Origin: Nesterenkonia pannonica
GTDB lineage: Bacteria; Actinomycetota; Actinomycetes; Actinomycetales; Micrococcaceae
Length of the DNA: 64,000 nucleotides
Reading direction: 5' to 3'
NCBI RefSeq assembly: GCF_019575955.1
Contig: NZ_CP080575.1
Coordinates: forward strand, 2,480,001-2,544,000
The position numbers and the translations under genes were made by a program. Below the pieces are notes generated by a model. That model did no database searches. It was not told the origin of the DNA and saw only the letters and a list, made by a program, of their open reading frames with translations. Positions 8,214 to 18,674 of this stretch are shown piece after piece. How positions within the stretch are numbered: position 1 is the first letter of the stretch; each line of letters starts with the position of its first letter.

Positions 8214-9978
8214 TCAGCACGCGGAGTGTCCCAGCTCGAACTCCCCACCTGCACGGGAAGCTGCCCGGGAGCCTCCGCCCCTGGAGAATCTCGATCAGAG
8301 CATCGAAGCTCTCTTCGACCGTCCGAAGAGTCCCACCTTCGTCGCCGCAGCGGAATCGGCGAGCGCCTCCGGGCGGTCCACGGCGACGACGACATCCCCA
8401 CTGCCCGCGGTCGTGCCCCGAGCAGAGTCACCACGGTGCCCCACCCGATTTCCAGTCCGGCGCCCTCCGCAGCCTGCGAGAAGCGTGCGCGATCCTGTTC
8501 GGTGCCGCCGACGACCTGCACGGCGTCCTCCACCGCCGGGACACCGCACTCGCCCTCCACCAGAGTGACGGCCTCAGCGGCCACCCTCTCGGCCACGCCT
8601 GGCCCGTCAAGATCCCAGAGGCTCTCACCCTCCGGGACGATCTCCTCAGGCAGCTCAGCCCCGGGACCGGCCGCCAGCGCGCTACTGCCAGCTCCTGCTG
8701 CCACAGCGCCAGAGCGACCACGCGCTCAGCCGCCTCGACGAGCCTCTCCTCGGGAACCTCCTCCGACTCCACCGCCTCCACAACGGCTGCGTGAGCACCC
8801 GCGGCGCTGGCCTAAGCATCAGCAGCAGGTCGGCGCATGGCGAGCGCATCGACCACGGCTTGGTCACCCCGTAGCCCTGGGCGATAGCCCCCATGTTCAT
8901 CGCATCGGTGACGATCACCCCTCATGGCCCATCTGCCTGATCTCGTCGTACGCCGCTGAGGACAGCGACGACGGCACCCCAGGGTCCAGGTCGGGAACAT
9001 CCAGGTGGCCCATCATCACCATGGGCACTCCCGCCTCCGCCGCTTCGGCGAAGGGGACCCAGTCTCGGCTGCGCAGCTCATCCACGCTCTGATCCTGCAC
9101 AGGCAGCGTGTCGTGGGAATCCTCAGAGACGGACCCGTGACCGGGGAAGTGCTTCACCGATCCTGCGAGTCCGCCCTCCGCCAGACCGCGGATGCCGCTG
9201 ATCGCCAGGTGCCCGACCGCCTCCGGATCGCTGCCGAATGAGCGCGAGCCGATCGTCGGGTCCTCGACTCCCATCGTGACGTCGGCGTTCGGCGCGAAGC
9301 TGATCTGGAACCCGATGCCCTCCAGCTCCGCGGCCATCTGCCGGTGACCATGGTGGACCTCCGCCGCATCGGCTTCGACGGCTCTCTCGGCATCCTGCTC
9401 CGCCTCGTCCGAGGGGATCGCCCCGTATGCCATCGGCGCGGGCCACTCAGTGAGCGGACCGCCCACCCTCGTCACCAGTCCGCCCTCCTGGTCGACCGAG
9501 ACCATCGGGGCGACGGCTCTCTCCCCATCGCCTGCAGAGCGGATCCGCTCCAGCTCGACGGCGAGCCGCTCCACGTCGACCTCTCCGGCTTCGGCGGGCA
9601 CGTTGTGGCCCATCACGATCACGCTTACCAGATGGTGCTCCTCGATGAGCTCGGCGGCTTCCGCGCCGTCGACACCCGAGTACTCACCCATCAGAACCTG
9701 CCCAGCCAGCTGGGGCAGAGACATCTCGGCCACCAGTTCGGCCGCCTGCTCGGCGTGCTCCTCGCCCGGCCCGGACAGGGCTGATGCCCGCTCCTCCAGG
9801 GCCTGCTCCGCAGCCTCCCGCTCTCTGGCCTCCTCCTCGGCGGCCTCCTGCTCCGCACGCTCCTCCTGGGAAGGCCCTTCGTCGTCTGTCCCCGCCTCCT
9901 GCGTCTGGTCATCCCCGCAGGCGGAGAGAAAGAGGGCAGCGACCAGCGCGGTTCCGTCACACGGTGTCTCAGAGTCAT
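8214..9978 (-). CDS. GH3 beta-N-acetylhexosaminidase-like lipoprotein
   Basis: Secreted glycosidase acting on beta-linked GlcNAc, perhaps in cell-wall turnover. ATG 9978 gives MTLRHR, then (after a break) a hydrophobic segment ending in lipobox LSAC and a very acidic E/A-rich linker. Catalytic TIM barrel: MSLPQLAGQVLMGEY, VSVDQEGG, FAPNADVTM, KHFPGHGSVSEDSHDTLP and the nucleophile region VIVTDAMNMGAI. After that come DALAMGADLLLMPADP and VPEERLVEAAERVVALA; a C-terminal domain ends VGELELGHSAC. Scars: GCTTAC at 9623-9628 (Ala-Gly read as Val-Ser before VIVMGHN) and GCCTAAGC at 8810-8817 (frame shift in LLMPA). Several other single-base breaks. Confidence 0.82.
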
Positions 9979-10025
9979 CCGGGCCAGGATACGGCCGAAT
10001 GCGGAGCCGCGGTGCGGGGAGCGGC

Positions 10026-11184
10026 TCAGAGAGGCGAGAGGCCGTTGATGCTGGTGCGGGTGCGGGCCGCAGAGTCCAGGACCACCTGACGGAGATCGCC
10101 GTCGTGGAGCTCCGCCACCTTCTTCTGCCGCTGATAGCCAGCCTGCTTGGCCATCTGGTCCACGTAGCGCAGCTCCTCCGCGCAGCCCAGCTGCTTCGCG
10201 ATCGGCTCCAGGCGGTCCAGCTCCTTCGCCAGATGATCGCCGACGAGCTCCTCATCCCCGCCTCGTTGAGGATGATGATGGCGTCCATCCCATACCGCGC
10301 GGCCCTCCACTTGTTCTCCTTGATGAACCAGGCGGGCATAGGCGTCACTGAACCGCCTACTCCAGAGTGCGAAGCGTCTCCTCCACCAGGCACTGTGTGA
10401 GCGCCGCAAGACCTGCTATCTCCTCCAGAGTGGCCACGCCGTCGCACACGCGGAGCTCCACAGTGCCAAGCCGCGGCACCGCGCGAACGTCCCAGCGGAC
10501 CTCCGCCACACCGTCGACCACCCCGGTGTGCATGAGGTCGCTGACCGCACGCTCGTACCCTGACCACTCCTCGAACATGTACGACTGACCGGCGGTGGGC
10601 AGCTGCTGGAACATCAGGGCACGGTTGGAGGCATACCCGGTGTTCTCCCCGGACCAGAAGGGCGAGGACGCGGACAGGGCCTGGAAGTGGGCGTTGTAGT
10701 TGCACAGCGCATTGACGGCGGGCATCGCGTACTTCACATCGGGAAGCCCCACGTGCACATGGACGCCGTAGATGACCATCTGGCGTCCCCACCACTGCGT
10801 GCGCTCGATCAGCCTCGTTGTACCGCTCCTTGTCCGTCACCGGCTGCTTGGTGGGGGCGCGAAGGGATGCGAGCCCTGGCAGTAGAGCTCCACATCCAAC
10901 GGCTCGCAGTGGCGCATGACGTTCCGTGCGGTCTCACGCAGCTGCTCGACGCCCTCGCCCACCGTGCCGCACACATCTGTGATCAGCTCCACGGTGTTCA
11001 GCAGCAGCTCCTGCTTGACGTAGGGGTGCTCATCCTCGTCCGTCAGGTGGGGCATATCCGTGCGAACAGCCTCGAGGATCCGCTGCGCCACACTGCGCAG
11101 GTCGCCGGTCTGGCGATCGACCAGGGCCAGCTCCCACTCGATGCCGAGCGTGGCCCGCTCGGACTGGGCAAACGTCAGTTCCAC
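10026..11184 (-). CDS. ybdK: YbdK-type carboxylate-amine ligase (glutamate-cysteine ligase 2 family)
   Basis: ATP-grasp-like ligase of the GCS2 family; actinobacterial members may form gamma-glutamyl compounds, true substrate unknown. Motifs in order: LGIEWELALVDRQTG, QELLLNTVELITDVCG, YGVHVHVGLPD, AEVRWDVRAVPRLGTVELRVCD and WFIKENKWRAARYGMDA. GTG 11184 follows GAGGAG closely; GTG 11196 is the in-frame alternative. After LRTLE the codon is TAG (GCCTAC at 10355-10360), where Pro-Ala fits: a scar. Other one-base breaks near 10850, 10760, 10340 and 10270. Stands between the GH3 lipoprotein and the tsaD cluster on the same strand. Confidence 0.83.
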
Positions 11185-11401
11185 AGTTCTCCTCACCGTC
11201 GATGCAGCAGGCTCCCACCCTATTCATCCAGCTGAAAGCCGCCTGACAAGCCTCTTGACGCCGTCTGCGGGACGTGGGGAATCGACGCAGGAGGCGGCAC
11301 AGGGCCCCGCACGACGCCGAAGGCCCCGTACGCGGACCGCAGCTTCGCGGCGGCCCCCTCCCTCGTTCGGTGCTGGACTTCCGCGCCGTCTGACGCCGGA
11401 T

Positions 11402-11441
11402 CCGCCCGAATTGCTGCGCGAATCCAGCAGCGAACGGGCGG
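11402..11441. terminator. Possible terminator after tsaD
   Basis: Outer arms CCGCCCG / CGGGCGG with partly paired GCTGC segments inside, placed just past the tsaD stop codon on the minus strand. Imperfect stem and no T run, so a weak call. The rest of 11200-11401 shows no convincing gene. Confidence 0.35.
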
Positions 11442-11446
11442 GCGCT

Positions 11447-12519
11447 TCAGACCGTGATGCGCCGAGCCGGGAGGGTGGAGAGCGCGGGAATGTCCAGATC
11501 CGACGGTGCGGCGCCTGCGGCCACCAGCTCCGCACCCAGGGCAGCGACCATTGCGCCATTGTCCGTGCAGAGATTCACCGGTGGGATGGTCAGACTGATC
11601 CCGGCAGCGTCGCAGCGTTCGGCCAGCAGCGCGCGCAGCCGCCGGTTGGCCGCCACGCCTCCGCCGAGCAGCAGGTGCTCGATGCCGTGCTCCCTGCACG
11701 CCCGGACTGCTTTCGCGGTGATGACGTCCACCACCGCCTCCTGGAAGCTCGCGGCGATGTCCGCGACAGGAACCGGGAGCCCGGCCCGGTGGAACTGCTC
11801 CACAGCCCGCGCGACGGCCGTCTTCAGCCCTGAGAAGGACCAGTCGTGCCGGTGCTTCCCGGAGCGGCAGCCGATCCCACGAACTTCGGGGCGGTCAGCC
11901 CGCGCGGGAAGGTGAATGCCTTCGGGTCGCCGTCGGCGGCCGCAGCGTCGATCTTGGGCCCGCCCGGGTACCCCAGTCCCAGCAGACGGGCTGTCTTGTC
12001 GTAGGCCTCTCCGGCGGCGTCATCGATGGTCGAGCCCAGCAGCTCGACGTCGCTGCTGAGCGAGCCGACCCGCAGCAGCTCCGTATGGCCGCCCGAGACC
12101 AGCAGAGCCCCCGTGTGAGGCGGAAGGGTGAAGCCGCTCTCGTCACTGCTCAGCGTGCCTGCAGCCACGTGGGCGACCAGGTGATTGACGCCGTAGAGCG
12201 GCGCGCCCAGGGCCAGGGCCAGCCCTTTGGCCGCGGAGACCCCCACCATGAGCGCCCCGGCCAGGCCCGGCCCTGCGGTGACCGCAACCGCGTCGATGTC
12301 CTCAAGCTCCACGCCTGCCGCGTCCAGGGCTGCGCGGAGAGTGGGGCCGAACGCCTCCACGTGGGCTCGGGCGGCGATCTCCGGGATCACTCCGCCGAAC
12401 CGGACATGCTCCTGCATCGACGAGGCGACCTCGTGAGCAAGCAGCGTCCGGCCCCGCACGATCCCTATCCCTGTCTCGTCGCAGGAGGTCTCGATCCCCA
12501 GCACCAGCGGCTCGGTCAT
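11447..12519 (-). CDS. tsaD: tRNA threonylcarbamoyladenosine synthase TsaD
   Basis: Transfers the threonylcarbamoyl group to A37 of ANN-decoding tRNAs together with TsaB and TsaE, both encoded upstream. Starts [17 protein letters not shown] (ASKHA fold). Metal ligands HLVAH are near residues 112-116 ([14 protein letters not shown]); [34 protein letters not shown] and [17 protein letters not shown] follow. ATG 12519 overlaps the rimI stop by ATGA. One base is missing near 11860, between TAPKF and [15 protein letters not shown], which breaks the frame. Last gene of the alr-tsaE-tsaB-rimI-tsaD run. Confidence 0.93.
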
Positions 12520-13055
12520 GATGTGCCTCCTACGGGGCCCAGCGGCGCTGGACGCTCTGCGAGTCGTTTGCGCATGATGAGGGCATCGCCTCCGTCGGCG
12601 TAGTAGGTGCGACGCAGGTGAATCTGTTCGAAGCCGTTCCGCAGGTAGAGCCGCTGCGCACCGGGGTTGTCCGCCCGGACTTCCAGGAGCAGATCCTCTG
12701 CGCCCCAGGTGCGCGACTCAGCCTCGATCAGTCCCAGCAGCTCACCCCGAGTCCCTGGCCCTGCGCCTCGGCGGCGACGGCGAGCGTCTGCACGTCAGCC
12801 AGAGGCAGAACGCACATCATCCCGGCGTACCCGATGATCCGGTCCTGCTGCTCGGCGACCCAGTACTTCCGCGTCGCCCGCTCGACGGGGAGGGTCGGCG
12901 AAGCCTGCGCGAGCTCGTCGTAGAAGAAGGCCTCCGGCCAGGGGTCAGAAGGAAGAGCTGGTGCTCCAGCGCCAGGACGGCAGGCACGTCGGCGGCGGTC
13001 ATACGACGCAGCGTGATGGGACGGTCCTCAGCGGCCCCTGAGGAGGTGCGCTCAT
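12516..13055 (-). CDS. rimI: Ribosomal protein S18-alanine N-acetyltransferase RimI
   Basis: GNAT acetyltransferase of about 175 residues. Core after correction: [63 protein letters not shown] (acetyl-CoA loop Q-x-Q-G-x-G), [21 protein letters not shown] and [18 protein letters not shown]. The ATG at 13055 overlaps the tsaB stop (ATGA) and gives [11 protein letters not shown]; it needs one frame correction before PITLRR, so ATG 13002 is the alternative start. Further single-base breaks near 12950 and 12750. Classical tsaB-rimI-tsaD order. Confidence 0.85.
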
Positions 13056-13720
13056 GCCGAATCCCGCTGAAGCTGGGCGGGGACCTTAGCGTCGGAATCG
13101 CGCAGATAGAGCGGACGCGGGGCGCACAAGACCCCCATCAGCTCACCGGCGAGCGCGGCCTCTGCCAGCGCGGCCAGCTCTGCGGCGTGCGGCACCCACA
13201 CGTCCGAGCCCTCACCCGAGGCGCGGAGATGCTGCGGGTAGAGGCTGACTCCTGCTCCGACTGCGGGAAGGTCCGGCAGGTCAGCCGCCGGTCCGACGAA
13301 GGGCCCCTCCAGGAGCCTTGATCCTCGTCATCGTTCTCGTAGCGGCCCCAGTAGACCTCGCGGCGCCGCGCATCGGTGGCCACGAGGAACTCTCCTCGAC
13401 AGTGTCGCTCTCCACTGCGCGCAGAGCCAGAGAGTCCAGGCTGCAGACCCCATGGAGGGGCCTTCGCCATCCGATGGCCAGAGACTGCGCGAGCGCGAGG
13501 CCGACCCGCAGACCGGTGAACGGGCCGGGGCCCACCCCGACGACGATGCCGTCCACATCTGCACCTGAGAGGTGCTCCTGCTTGAGCAGCTGCTGCACGG
13601 CAGGTGCGAGGACCTCAGCGTGAGCGTTGGCCGCATCGGTGCTCCACGCGGCGAGCGTCTCGCCGTCGCAGGTGATGGCGGCGGAGGCGCCACGGAGGTG
13701 TCCAGGGCAAGCAGAAGCAC
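13052..13720 (-). CDS. tsaB: t6A modification protein TsaB
   Basis: Scaffold partner of TsaD in tRNA t6A37 synthesis. GTG 13720 starts MLLLALDTS; after a break come AAITCDGETLAAWSTD, AHAEVLAPAVQQLL and DGIVVGVGPGPFTGLRVGLALAQSLA (the family's G-P-G-x-F-T-G-L-R motif), then LVATDARRREVYWGRY. The C-terminus PRPLYLRDSDAKVPA matches the conserved P-x-Y-L-R element. Frame breaks near 13690, 13400 and 13310. The GCTAAG in D-A-K near the end is native coding, not a scar. Confidence 0.87.
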
Positions 13721-13783
13721 CCACCAATTCTAAAGGGGGCCGAGCCCCTCCCCTGCACACTGCTCTGAGCGTCGGTGCGGGGC

Positions 13784-14391
13784 TCAGAAGCCGGGCAGGT
13801 CGCCCCACCGGTCGCCGTAGGCGCGCACCGTGGACGCGCGGGGCGTGCCCATGAGGTCGTCCGAAGTCTCGGTGAAGTCTGTCCGCAGACCGGGTGCAGC
13901 CGCAGCTTCAGCAGCGCCCTCCGGGCCCGGCATGCTGGGCGGGGCCCCTCAACCTCTGTGGGGCGCAGCTCGATATCGAGCCAGGAGCCCGCGGGGCCCA
14001 GCAGCGGTTCCTCAATGCGGCCGCGTCCCCACTCCACCACGGTCACGGAATGGGGCAGCGTGGCTCCCAGGTCCAGTGACTCCACCCCGTCTGCATCCGT
14101 CCTGTATGCGTCCACATGGACGAGGTCAGGCCCTCGCCCTCATTGCGGTGGACGCGGAGAGAACGAAGGTCGGTGAGGTGACCGGGCCCTCGACGCCCAG
14201 CGCGGCGGCCAGCGCCTGGGTGAAAGTCGTCTTCCCAGCGCCCAGGCCTCCGGAGAGCACGATGAGGTCTCCTGGTGCGAGGCGCTCAGCCAACCGATGG
14301 GCGAACGCGGACGTGTCCTCGAGATCGGCGAGGACCGCCTCCTGAGTCCATCGCGCTCCTCCGGCGCCTGCGGCAGCTCGGAGCTCACCAT
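13784..14391 (-). CDS. tsaE: t6A modification ATPase TsaE
   Basis: P-loop ATPase that resets the TsaB-TsaD complex. Starts MVSSELPQAPEERDG; DTSAFAHRLAERLAPGDLIVLSGGLGAGKTTFTQALAAALG carries Walker A GAGKTT; GPVTSPTFVL follows. After a break near 14140: DLVHVDAYRTDADGVESLDLG and VTVVEWGRGR (W of the family). ATG 14391 overlaps the alr stop (TGATG). About 60 additional residues at the C-terminus have no clear role. Two or three single-base breaks. Confidence 0.88.
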
Positions 14392-15566
14392 CACAGCGCG
14401 CCCTGAGCGGAGGGGTCGTGCCCGTCCTCGGCGCTGTCGACGACCTCGCGGGGAACGCGCGGGCCGATGCGAGTGATGATCTCGTAGTTGATGGTCTGGG
14501 CCGCAGTGCCCCAGTCCGCGGCGGTGATGCCGGACTCTCCGCCGAAGATGACGACGTCGGCGCCCACGGCCACGTCCGTCTCGTCGGCGCCGAGGTCGAC
14601 GACGAACTGGTCCATCGCGACGCGCCCGGCGGAGCGGTACACCGTGCCGTTGATCCACACCGGGGCGTCGACGGCGATGCGCGGGATCCCGTCGGCATAG
14701 CCCAGCGGGATGAGAGCCAGGGTGGTGGGGCTCGAGGTGCGGTGGGTCAGCCCGTAGCTGATTCCCTGGCTTACCGGGACCCTCTTGATATTGGCGACGC
14801 TCGTGCGCAGCTCCATCGCAGGACGAAGGCCGAGGTCATCCGGTGTCCGGTCGGCGAAGGGGCTCTGCCTGTAGACCCCCACTCCGACCCTGACCATGTC
14901 GAAGTGCGCATCGGGGCGGGACAGGGCCGCAGGAGTGTTCGCCGCGTGCCGCAGATCCGGCACCACACCCTGCGCCTCAGCGATGTCCACCGCAGCGCGG
15001 AACGCGTCGAGCTGCTCGTCGGTCTCCCTGCGGTCGGGCTCGTCGGCCACCGCAAGGTGCGTGAAGATGCCCTCGACGCTGATGAGGCCCTGCTCCGCGT
15101 ACTCCGCGGCTTGGGCCACCAGGGACGGCCATTGGTCTGCGGGGCAGCCGTTGCGGCCCAGACCGGTGTCGATCTTCAGGTGGACACGGGCGGGCATGTG
15201 CAGCTGCTCGGCGGCCTCAGCGATGAGGTCGAGCTCCCACCCGGAGACGCCGAGATCGATCTGCTGGCGGATGCCTTGCGAGAAGTCGGTGGTGCGGGTG
15301 TGCAGCCAGGCGAGGATCGGCGCCTCAATCCCTGCCGCGCGCAGAGCCGCAGCCTCGGTCACATGTGCGGTGCCGAGCCAGTCCGCGCCTGCCTCGACGG
15401 CAGCCCGCGCAGCGGTGAGGGCCCCGTGGCCGTAGCCGTCGGCCTTCACCGCCACCAGCACTTTGGCGGGACGGACGTAGTCGGCCAGGGTGCGCACGTT
15501 GTGCCTGAGGGCATCGGCATCGATGCGTGCGGCACGCTCGCGCCCGGCGCTGCCGGAGATATTCAT
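14391..15566 (-). CDS. alr: Alanine racemase
   Basis: PLP enzyme making D-alanine for peptidoglycan. Uninterrupted 391-residue frame. VLVAVKADGYGHGAL contains the PLP lysine (about residue 41); HLKIDTGLGRNG and ISYGLTHRT (catalytic Tyr region) follow; C-terminal beta domain MDQFVVDLG. At 14769-14774 the text reads R-V-P-V-S-Q-G-I-S-Y-G where the family has V-P-A-G-x-G-x-S-Y-G: GCCGGC read as GTAAGC on the coding strand, a length-neutral scar. Start ATG 15566 (MNISGSAGRERAAR). Heads the tsaE-tsaB-rimI-tsaD group. Confidence 0.95.
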   Translation of the reverse strand: MNISGSAGRERAARIDADALRHNVRTLADYVRPAKVLVAVKADGYGHGALTAARAAVEAGADWLGTAHVTEAAALRAAGIEAPILAWLHTRTTDFSQGIRQQIDLGVSGWELDLIAEAAEQLHMPARVHLKIDTGLGRNGCPADQWPSLVAQAAEYAEQGLISVEGIFTHLAVADEPDRRETDEQLDAFRAAVDIAEAQGVVPDLRHAANTPAALSRPDAHFDMVRVGVGVYRQSPFADRTPDDLGLRPAMELRTSVANIKRVPVSQGISYGLTHRTSSPTTLALIPLGYADGIPRIAVDAPVWINGTVYRSAGRVAMDQFVVDLGADETDVAVGADVVIFGGESGITAADWGTAAQTINYEIITRIGPRVPREVVDSAEDGHDPSAQGAL

Positions 15567-15587
15567 GGCATAAACCCTAACGGGAGC

Positions 15588-16392
15588 TCACCCTGCGTGT
15601 CGGATCGCATCCACAAGATGGGAGGCTCCGAAGCGGCCCCGTCTGCGCGGATCGAGCCGCTGCGCTGCCGCCCCGTGCAGCCTGACGGCCAGCATGGCGA
15701 CCACGTGGGCTGCTCGGGCTGGGTGGCCAGCAGGGCACCCAGAATTCCTGCGAGCACGTCCCCTGTGCTTATGGAGGCGAGCCCGGTGCATGAGCGCGAT
15801 GCGTGCGAACAGTGCCGTCGGGACGGGCGACAGCGGTCTGAGGACCTTTGAGCACCACCACACAGTAAGCGGCCTCCGCCAGGGCCGCAGCCGCGGCGGC
15901 GGGGTCCTTCCCTTCAGGCGAGCCTGCGCCTTCTCGCTGCCCAGCCGCTGAGCCAGGCGGGCGGCCTCACCGGCGTGCGGGGTGAGCACGATGTGCTCCC
16001 CGAGCTCAGCGGCCGGAACCTGCTCGGGGATGAGATCGAGTCCGGTGGCGTCGACGACGCACCGTGTGCCTGCGCGGGCTCCCGCGCTGAGAGCCTGTGC
16101 GGCCTCTCCGGTCCTGCTCTGGTCGAGGCCTGGGCCGATCACGGCGGCCTGGGCAGAATTCATCCTGTCCCGGGCGGCCTGCGCCTCGACGGCGACCACT
16201 TCGGGGTAGGCGGCGAGGACGAGGTCCGCGGAGCGCCGCGGCGTCTGGAGAGTCACCATGCCGACGCCGGTGCTGACCGATGCGCCTGCGCAGAGCACCG
16301 CCGCCCGGGGTACTGCTCAGAGCCACCACCAGGTGAACGGTGCCCCTGCTGTATTTGTGGTCCTCCGTACGAGGCCCGCGGATCGAAGGCAT
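15588..16392 (-). CDS. nnrD: ADP-dependent NAD(P)H-hydrate dehydratase
   Basis: Repairs hydrated NAD(P)H; C-terminal YjeF-type ribokinase-fold domain without the epimerase half. Starts [23 protein letters not shown]; then AAVLCAGASVSTGVGMVTL, AAVIGPGLDQ, CVVDATGLDLI, HIVLTPHAGEAARLAQRLG, the lysine-glycine segment VVLKG and STGDVLAGILGALLA with the catalytic Asp. ATG 16392 overlaps the acpS stop (TGATG). One-base breaks near 16310, 15880, 15770 and 15700. C-terminus ASHLVDAIRHAG. Confidence 0.85.
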
Positions 16393-16748
16393 CAGCTGTC
16401 TCCTTCGGCCACCACCATGGCGGTGGCGATATCGCCGTCGTGCGAGAGGCTCAGGTGCCAGCGGGCCACTCCCCGGGCCTGAGCGACGGCGGCCACGCTC
16501 TCGGTGATCTCCACGCGCGGAGCGCCGGAGGCGGCCGGCACGACCTGGCAGTGCTGCCAGTTCATCCCGGCCGGGGCGCCGAGCGCTTTGGCCACGGCCT
16601 CCTTCGCCGCGAAGCGCGCCGCCAGCGAACGGTCGCTCAGTCCCTGCTCCGCCGGGGTGAAGAGCCGCTCCCGGAGAGCAGGAGTGCGCCGCAGCTGCTC
16701 CCGGAACCGGGAGACCTGCACAACGTCAACACCGATGCCCAGAATCAC
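16392..16748 (-). CDS. acpS: Holo-[acyl-carrier-protein] synthase
   Basis: Transfers 4'-phosphopantetheine from CoA to ACP. Complete 118-residue frame: [16 protein letters not shown] (Mg-binding Asp8), [16 protein letters not shown] (Glu of the K-E motif), [19 protein letters not shown]. Between glmS and nnrD in the order usual for Micrococcales. It contains one GCCGGC (16533) read correctly, showing that not all such sites are altered. Confidence 0.95.
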   Translation of the reverse strand: MILGIGVDVVQVSRFREQLRRTPALRERLFTPAEQGLSDRSLAARFAAKEAVAKALGAPAGMNWQHCQVVPAASGAPRVEITESVAAVAQARGVARWHLSLSHDGDIATAMVVAEGDS

Positions 16749-16755
16749 CGACGGA

Positions 16756-18620
16756 TCATTCGACGGTGACGGATTTGGCGAGGTTGCGGGGCTGGTCGAC
16801 GTCGTAACCCTTCTCCGCGGCCAGGGCGCAGGCGAAGATCTGTAAGGGCACGGTGGTCAGCAGCGGCATCAGCAGCGGCTGAGTCTCAGGCACGAAGAAG
16901 ACCTCCTCGGAGAACTCAGTGACTGCCTCATCACCCTCTTCAGCCACCGTGATCGTCTTAGCACCCCGGGCCCGGACCTCTTGGATGTTCGAGACCACCT
17001 TGGAGTGCACACTGTGGCGACCGTGCGGTGAGGGCACCACCACGAACACCGGCTGGCCCGGCTCGATCAGAGCGATCGGCCCATGCTTCAGCTCACCGGC
17101 AGCGAAGCCCTCAGCATGGATATAGGCCAGCTCTTTGAGCTTCAAAGCCCTCCAACGCCACCGGGTAGCCCACATGACGGCCCAAGAACAGCACACTGGG
17201 GGTGTCCTTCATCGCCCGGGCCAGCTCACGGATCGGATCAGCCTGATCCAGGATCTGGGCAATCTTCTCGGGGATCTGGCCCAGATCCGCCATCACATCC
17301 CCGATCTCCTCAGCGAACATCTGCCCCGCAGCTGCGCCAAGTACAGGCCCAGCACATAGGAGGCAGCGATCATCGCCAAGAACGCCTTCGTCGAAGCCAC
17401 CGCGATCTCCGGGCCTAAGCATGCAGATACAGCACCGCATCCGACTCCCGCGGGATCGTGGACCCATTGGTGTTGCAGATCGCCAGGGTCTTCGCGCCCT
17501 GCTCTTTGGCGTAGCGGACCGCCATCAGCGTATCCATCGTCTCCCGGACTGGGAGATCGAGACCACCAGAGTGTTGGAGTCGATGATCGGGTCCCGATAC
17601 CGGAACTCATGAGCCAGCTCCACCTCCACCGGAATCCGGCACCAATGCTCAATCGCATACTTCGCCACATGCCCGGCATAAGCCGCCGTGCCGCAGGCGA
17701 TCACCATGATCTTCGAGACCTCTTTGAGCTGGGCGGGATCGATGCGCAGCTCATCCAGACTCAGCCGACCCGCAGCATCAGTCCGGCCCAGCAGGGTGTC
17801 CTCCACCGCCTTGGGCTGATCATGGATCTCCTTCTCCATGAACGTGTCGAACCCGCCCTTCTCAGCCGCAGCAGCATCCCAATCCACATAGAACCGCCGC
17901 CCCGTGGCCGGGACACCGTCGAAACCGATGATGGAGACCTCATCGGCAGTGATGGTCACGATCTGATCCTGCTCCAGCTCCACCGCCTCACGAGTGAAGT
18001 CAATGAACCCCGAGACATCGCTGCCCAGGAAGTTCTCCCTCACCCAGGCCCACCACCAGCGGGCTGTTGCGCCGGGCCGCGACCACCTGCTCCGGGGCAT
18101 CCGCATGGACCGCCAACAAGGTGAACGCCCCCTGAAGCTCATTGACCGCCAAACGCATCGCCTCGGTGAGATCCCCACAGCCTCACCACGGTAGAACTGC
18201 CCGATCAGCTTCGCCGCGACCTCAGTATCCGTCTGAGACTCAAAGACCTCACCCGCCTCCACAAGCCGGGCCTTCAGGACCGTGAAATTCTCAATGATCC
18301 CGTTATGGATCACCGCCAACCGGGACCCATCACCAAGATGCGGGTGAGCGTTCTCATCCGTGGGGCCCCATGAGTCGCCCACCGGGTATGCCCAATACCC
18401 ACCCGGGCCGGGGCCATCGGAGCCTGGTCGATCTCATCCAAGAGATTCACCAGCTTCCCGCCTTCTTCCGAGCAGCGACCTGCCCACCGGCGATCGTGGC
18501 CACACCAGCAGAGTCATAGCCCCGATACTCCAACCGGCGCAGACCCTCCAGAAGCACATCCAACGCCCGAGGCGCACCAACCCGATCAGCCGAAGCAACA
18601 TAACCCACAATTCCACACAT
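16756..18620 (-). CDS. glmS: Glucosamine-fructose-6-phosphate aminotransferase
   Basis: Makes glucosamine-6-P for cell-wall UDP-GlcNAc, feeding GlmM encoded at 23362-24705. N-terminal glutaminase: MCGIVGYV with nucleophile Cys2, [12 protein letters not shown], then [20 protein letters not shown]. Isomerase SIS domains: [21 protein letters not shown] and, after breaks, [12 protein letters not shown] and [22 protein letters not shown]-terminus NLAKSVTVE. The scar GCCTAAGC at 17413-17420 replaces Ala-Gly in LHAGPE and puts TAG in frame. Other breaks near 18470, 18370, 18175, 18045, 17545, 17325 and 17145. Start ATG 18620. No glmS ribozyme-like leader seen; divergent from coaA. Confidence 0.92.
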
Positions 18621-18674
18621 GCAGGCAAGAGTACCGGTGCCGCGTACCGGAGGCCGAGCCGCTATCGTGTCAGG

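Noticed and set aside
8915..10840. 641-residue minus-strand frame as one gene
   Set aside because: Artificial join of an out-of-frame part of the YbdK-type gene with the GH3 lipoprotein; the middle has no homology-like features.
13085..13090. CTTAGC in tsaB as a further scar
   Set aside because: The coding strand gives D-A-K-V-P-A in continuous frame before the natural stop; no repair is needed.
14418..15851. 477-residue plus-strand frame opposite alr
   Set aside because: Shadow of alanine racemase in high-GC DNA; low-complexity composition and no family resemblance.
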